DNA of 7,141 nucleotides, taken from positions 50,294 through 57,434 of the forward strand of contig NVWT02000001.1 in NCBI GenBank assembly GCA_002733735.2, read 5' to 3'. The DNA is from Robiginitomaculum sp. Its GTDB lineage: Bacteria > Pseudomonadota > Alphaproteobacteria > Caulobacterales > Maricaulaceae. The stretch's first letter is position 1; each line of letters begins with the position of its first letter. Shown here one piece after another: positions 5,032 through 7,141 of this stretch. Under the pieces are notes generated by a model. That model was given only the letters and a program-made list of their open reading frames with translations. It was not told the origin of the DNA and searched no databases. The position numbers and the translations under genes were made by a program.

Positions 5032-6810
5032 TTATTCGATTGGTGCTACATCTTCGATTTGGAAATTCAGTTTTTCACGACCTTTCCAGCGATCTATCCG
5101 TAATTTTCCAGCCACATGACAAGCATTACCGCTTCGATTCAATAGAATCTCTGCTAATCCTCGATCCTTGGCTCTAAAACATATTGCTGACAGGCTGGCA
5201 TCACCTAATTCTGTTTCTAGACGGCAACGCACATGCCCACCATTTAGCTCTTGCGCATAAGCTATGAAAACTTCCGAAAAAGCCAATATCGGCTCAGGAT
5301 TGCCCATGCCAAACGGCTCTGATCTGGCCAAAGCGATTGCTAAGTCCATGTCCACGGCATGCAATCCGGCAACAACATCGATTTTAAGTTTGCGAACAGA
5401 GCCAGCCTGTAGAGCTGCCGTGCCTATATCAGCGGTGAGAAACGCCCTGAATTGCTCAACTTTATCTGCGCGCAGCGTAAGACCACCGGCCATAGCATGG
5501 CCGCCACCTTTTATCAGAACGCCGGATTTAACCGCGCGGGAGAATGCTTCACCTAAGTTTACTCCAGATACTGAACGTCCAGAACCCTGCCCCAAGCCAT
5601 CATCACCTAAGGCAATGACCACAGTTGGTCGGTTGTATTTGTCCTTTAGTCGTCCGGCAACAATTCCGATTACTCCGGGGTGCCAACCGGCGCTAGCCAC
5701 CACCAATATCGCTGCATCAGGCATTTGCTGTTCTGCCATTGCCTCGGCTTGTTCTTGCACCTGTTTCTCAATGGCTTTGCGCTCAATGTTAAGTCGATCC
5801 AACTCGGCGGCGATTTCGGCGCATCTTGCTTGATCATCACTGGCCAGTAATTCTGCCCCAAGGTCGGATTTACCTATTCTGCCACCGGCATTTATTCTTG
5901 GCCCAAAAACAAACCCCGCATGGTAAGTAGAAAACGGTGGCTCGATCTCGCCTACTTCTGCCAATGCGGCCAATCCGGAAGTGTGCAGAAAACGCATAGT
6001 CTTTAGCCCTTGCGCCACCAATACCCGATTAAAGTCGACTAATTGCGCCACATCACAGACCGTCCCTAAGGCTGCTAATTCTGCTAATTTCATTAAATTC
6101 GGCTCTGGCTTATCGTTGAACATACCAATTTCACGGGCTTTACGGTTCAATGCCGCCAACAAGATAAACACCAGCCCTGCTGCGGCCAAATAGCCATACC
6201 CAGAAGTATCATCATTGCGGTTCGGGTTGACCAGTGCATCGGCCACCGGCATTGCCCCCTCGCCCATTAAATGATGATCAAGCACAACTATAGTTAAGCC
6301 AATACTCTTGGCGTGAGCAATAGCATCATGAGAAACTGCACCACAATCAACGATGATGACTAATTCGGCACCTGTAGCCTTGATAGTGTCAAATGCCATT
6401 GTCGAGGGGCCATAGCCCTCTGTTAGGCGATCTGGCACATAAAGATCGGGCACATTGCCAACCTGCTGTAACCAACGATGTAATTGCGCCGAAGACGTTG
6501 CGCCATCAACATCATAGTCGGCAAAAATAGTTATTGCTGTTTTGTCGGCAACAGCCTGTAGAATAATCGCAACCGCTTTATCCATGTCGGCAAAGTCAGA
6601 CGGCTCTGGAAACTGCTCGCGAAATGATGGGTTCAAATAGGCATTGGCCGTTTCAACAGTAATGCCGCGTCCGCTCAGGCATTTGGCAACAATTTGTGGT
6701 AGTTTGTATATTCTAGCTAGTTCATCAACTTCGCGTTCATTGTTGTTGCGCAAAAGCCAGCTTCGTCCACTGGCGGAACTGGATATGCCCCATAAGGTTT
6801 CATTACTCAT
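5032..6810 (-). CDS. recJ: Single-stranded-DNA-specific 5'-3' exonuclease RecJ
   Basis: This 592-residue protein (E. coli RecJ has 577) is a DHH-superfamily nuclease that degrades single-stranded DNA 5' to 3' in the cytoplasm, during RecF-pathway recombination, mismatch repair and base-excision repair. Visible motifs are ADYDVDG (97-103), VDCG (154-157), the DHH triad (178-180), ALGTVCDVAQL (247-257), PRINAGGRIG (304-313), the DHHA1-domain block GWHPGVIGIVAGRLK (375-389), GSGRS (409-413) and GGGHAMAGG (435-443). A C-terminal OB-fold-like region follows (about 470-590). The putative metal-binding aspartates and histidines are all present, so the enzyme should be active. A GGAAG Shine-Dalgarno sequence (6822-6818) sits 7 bases before the ATG, supporting this start. 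An unrecognised gene ends 31 bp upstream in the same direction, and the two are probably one operon. An overlapping + frame (5264-5833) is an antisense shadow. Confidence 0.97.
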   Translation of the reverse strand: MSNETLWGISSSASGRSWLLRNNNEREVDELARIYKLPQIVAKCLSGRGITVETANAYLNPSFREQFPEPSDFADMDKAVAIILQAVADKTAITIFADYDVDGATSSAQLHRWLQQVGNVPDLYVPDRLTEGYGPSTMAFDTIKATGAELVIIVDCGAVSHDAIAHAKSIGLTIVVLDHHLMGEGAMPVADALVNPNRNDDTSGYGYLAAAGLVFILLAALNRKAREIGMFNDKPEPNLMKLAELAALGTVCDVAQLVDFNRVLVAQGLKTMRFLHTSGLAALAEVGEIEPPFSTYHAGFVFGPRINAGGRIGKSDLGAELLASDDQARCAEIAAELDRLNIERKAIEKQVQEQAEAMAEQQMPDAAILVVASAGWHPGVIGIVAGRLKDKYNRPTVVIALGDDGLGQGSGRSVSGVNLGEAFSRAVKSGVLIKGGGHAMAGGLTLRADKVEQFRAFLTADIGTAALQAGSVRKLKIDVVAGLHAVDMDLAIALARSEPFGMGNPEPILAFSEVFIAYAQELNGGHVRCRLETELGDASLSAICFRAKDRGLAEILLNRSGNACHVAGKLRIDRWKGREKLNFQIEDVAPIE

Positions 6811-6841
6811 CGACTAACTTCCAGAAACTTGGTAACATACA

Positions 6842-7141
6842 TCAGTCTTTTTGTTTTGCGGCCAAAGCTGCGGCTTCTTCCTCATTGAATTTCTCAACAT
6901 CTGCCAGCTCTATACTTGATTGCGCGAACTTTTGCGTATCTGTTATCGCTCCAAATTGCTTTTGCGCGTCAAGACTAACCTGCTCTCCTTCGGTTTTTAA
7001 CTTTGCCATCTTAGCATCCCAAGACTTCAAAGATGGCAAATCATCAGGTGCCGACGGAGTAGAGGCAACGCTTGGATAGCCCTTTGCTTCAACTTCAGGA
7101 ATTTGATCGACAAACCATTTTGGTGCTGTTTCAAGCTCCGA
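6842..7141 (-). CDS. Unrecognised protein, C-terminal part only
   Basis: The minus-strand frame is open from the window edge to TGA at 6844-6842, giving the last 99 residues; the start lies beyond the window. The TTG at 7039 is not needed as a start, because coding-like sequence continues upstream. The visible part has a Pro-rich, low-complexity stretch (PKWFVDQIPEVEAKGYPSVA, then STPSAPDD), a Lys-rich segment around SWDAKMAKLKTEGEQ, and a charged Glu/Ala-rich tail ending NEEEAAALAAKQKD that is probably helical. No catalytic motif or membrane segment is visible. The composition would suit a soluble or periplasmic accessory protein, but I do not recognise the family. It ends 31 bp before recJ in the same direction and is likely transcribed with it. 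Confidence 0.7.
   Translation of the reverse strand, partial: SELETAPKWFVDQIPEVEAKGYPSVASTPSAPDDLPSLKSWDAKMAKLKTEGEQVSLDAQKQFGAITDTQKFAQSSIELADVEKFNEEEAAALAAKQKD

Noticed and set aside
5264..5833. 189-codon + strand open frame
   Set aside because: It is entirely antisense to recJ, whose motifs are unambiguous, and its Ser/Ala/Pro-rich product is typical of a shadow frame.

Overview
The window looks like a stretch of chromosome from a moderate-GC Gram-negative bacterium, most likely an alphaproteobacterium. This rests on the style of the RecJ protein, on a tRNA-Glu with an encoded CCA beside it, and on a HupE/UreJ-type membrane protein; it is inference, not a database result. Two core-looking blocks flank an accessory insertion that carries a restriction-modification (RM) system.

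Left block (1-1382, + strand): the 3' part of a HupE/UreJ-family multi-pass membrane protein overlaps by four bases (ATGA) a class II aldolase that reads as rhamnulose-1-phosphate aldolase (RhaD). A weak hairpin with a T-rich tail follows.

Spacer 1383-1965: there is no convincing gene. It holds several short inverted repeats, a small cluster of CCCTTG motifs at an exact 12-bp period, and a 56-codon open stretch on the minus strand of unknown meaning.

RM module (1966-4457, + strand): a gamma-class N6-adenine DNA methyltransferase is followed, with an ATGA overlap, by a BsuBI/PstI-family type II restriction endonuclease. The family precedent is CTGCAG. The methyltransferase gene is visibly more AT-rich than recJ or the aldolase gene.

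Relic zone 4458-4863: the minus strand carries the decayed remains of a P4-type tyrosine integrase (the box I region, split by a one-base frameshift). It lies immediately 3' of tRNA-Glu(TTC), the usual position and orientation for an integrase that uses a tRNA 3' end as its target. A second short fragment converges on the restriction gene, and the two stop codons overlap. The simplest story is an RM-bearing island that entered at tRNA-Glu and then lost its mobility functions. I could not find the far-end att repeat, so that step is unproven.

Right block (4864-7141, - strand): the 3' end of an unrecognised gene, then recJ 31 bp downstream, then tRNA-Glu behind a recognisable promoter.

No clearly new system is visible. 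The most informative points are the integrase relic, the RM cassette at the tRNA, and the odd HupE-RhaD gene pair.
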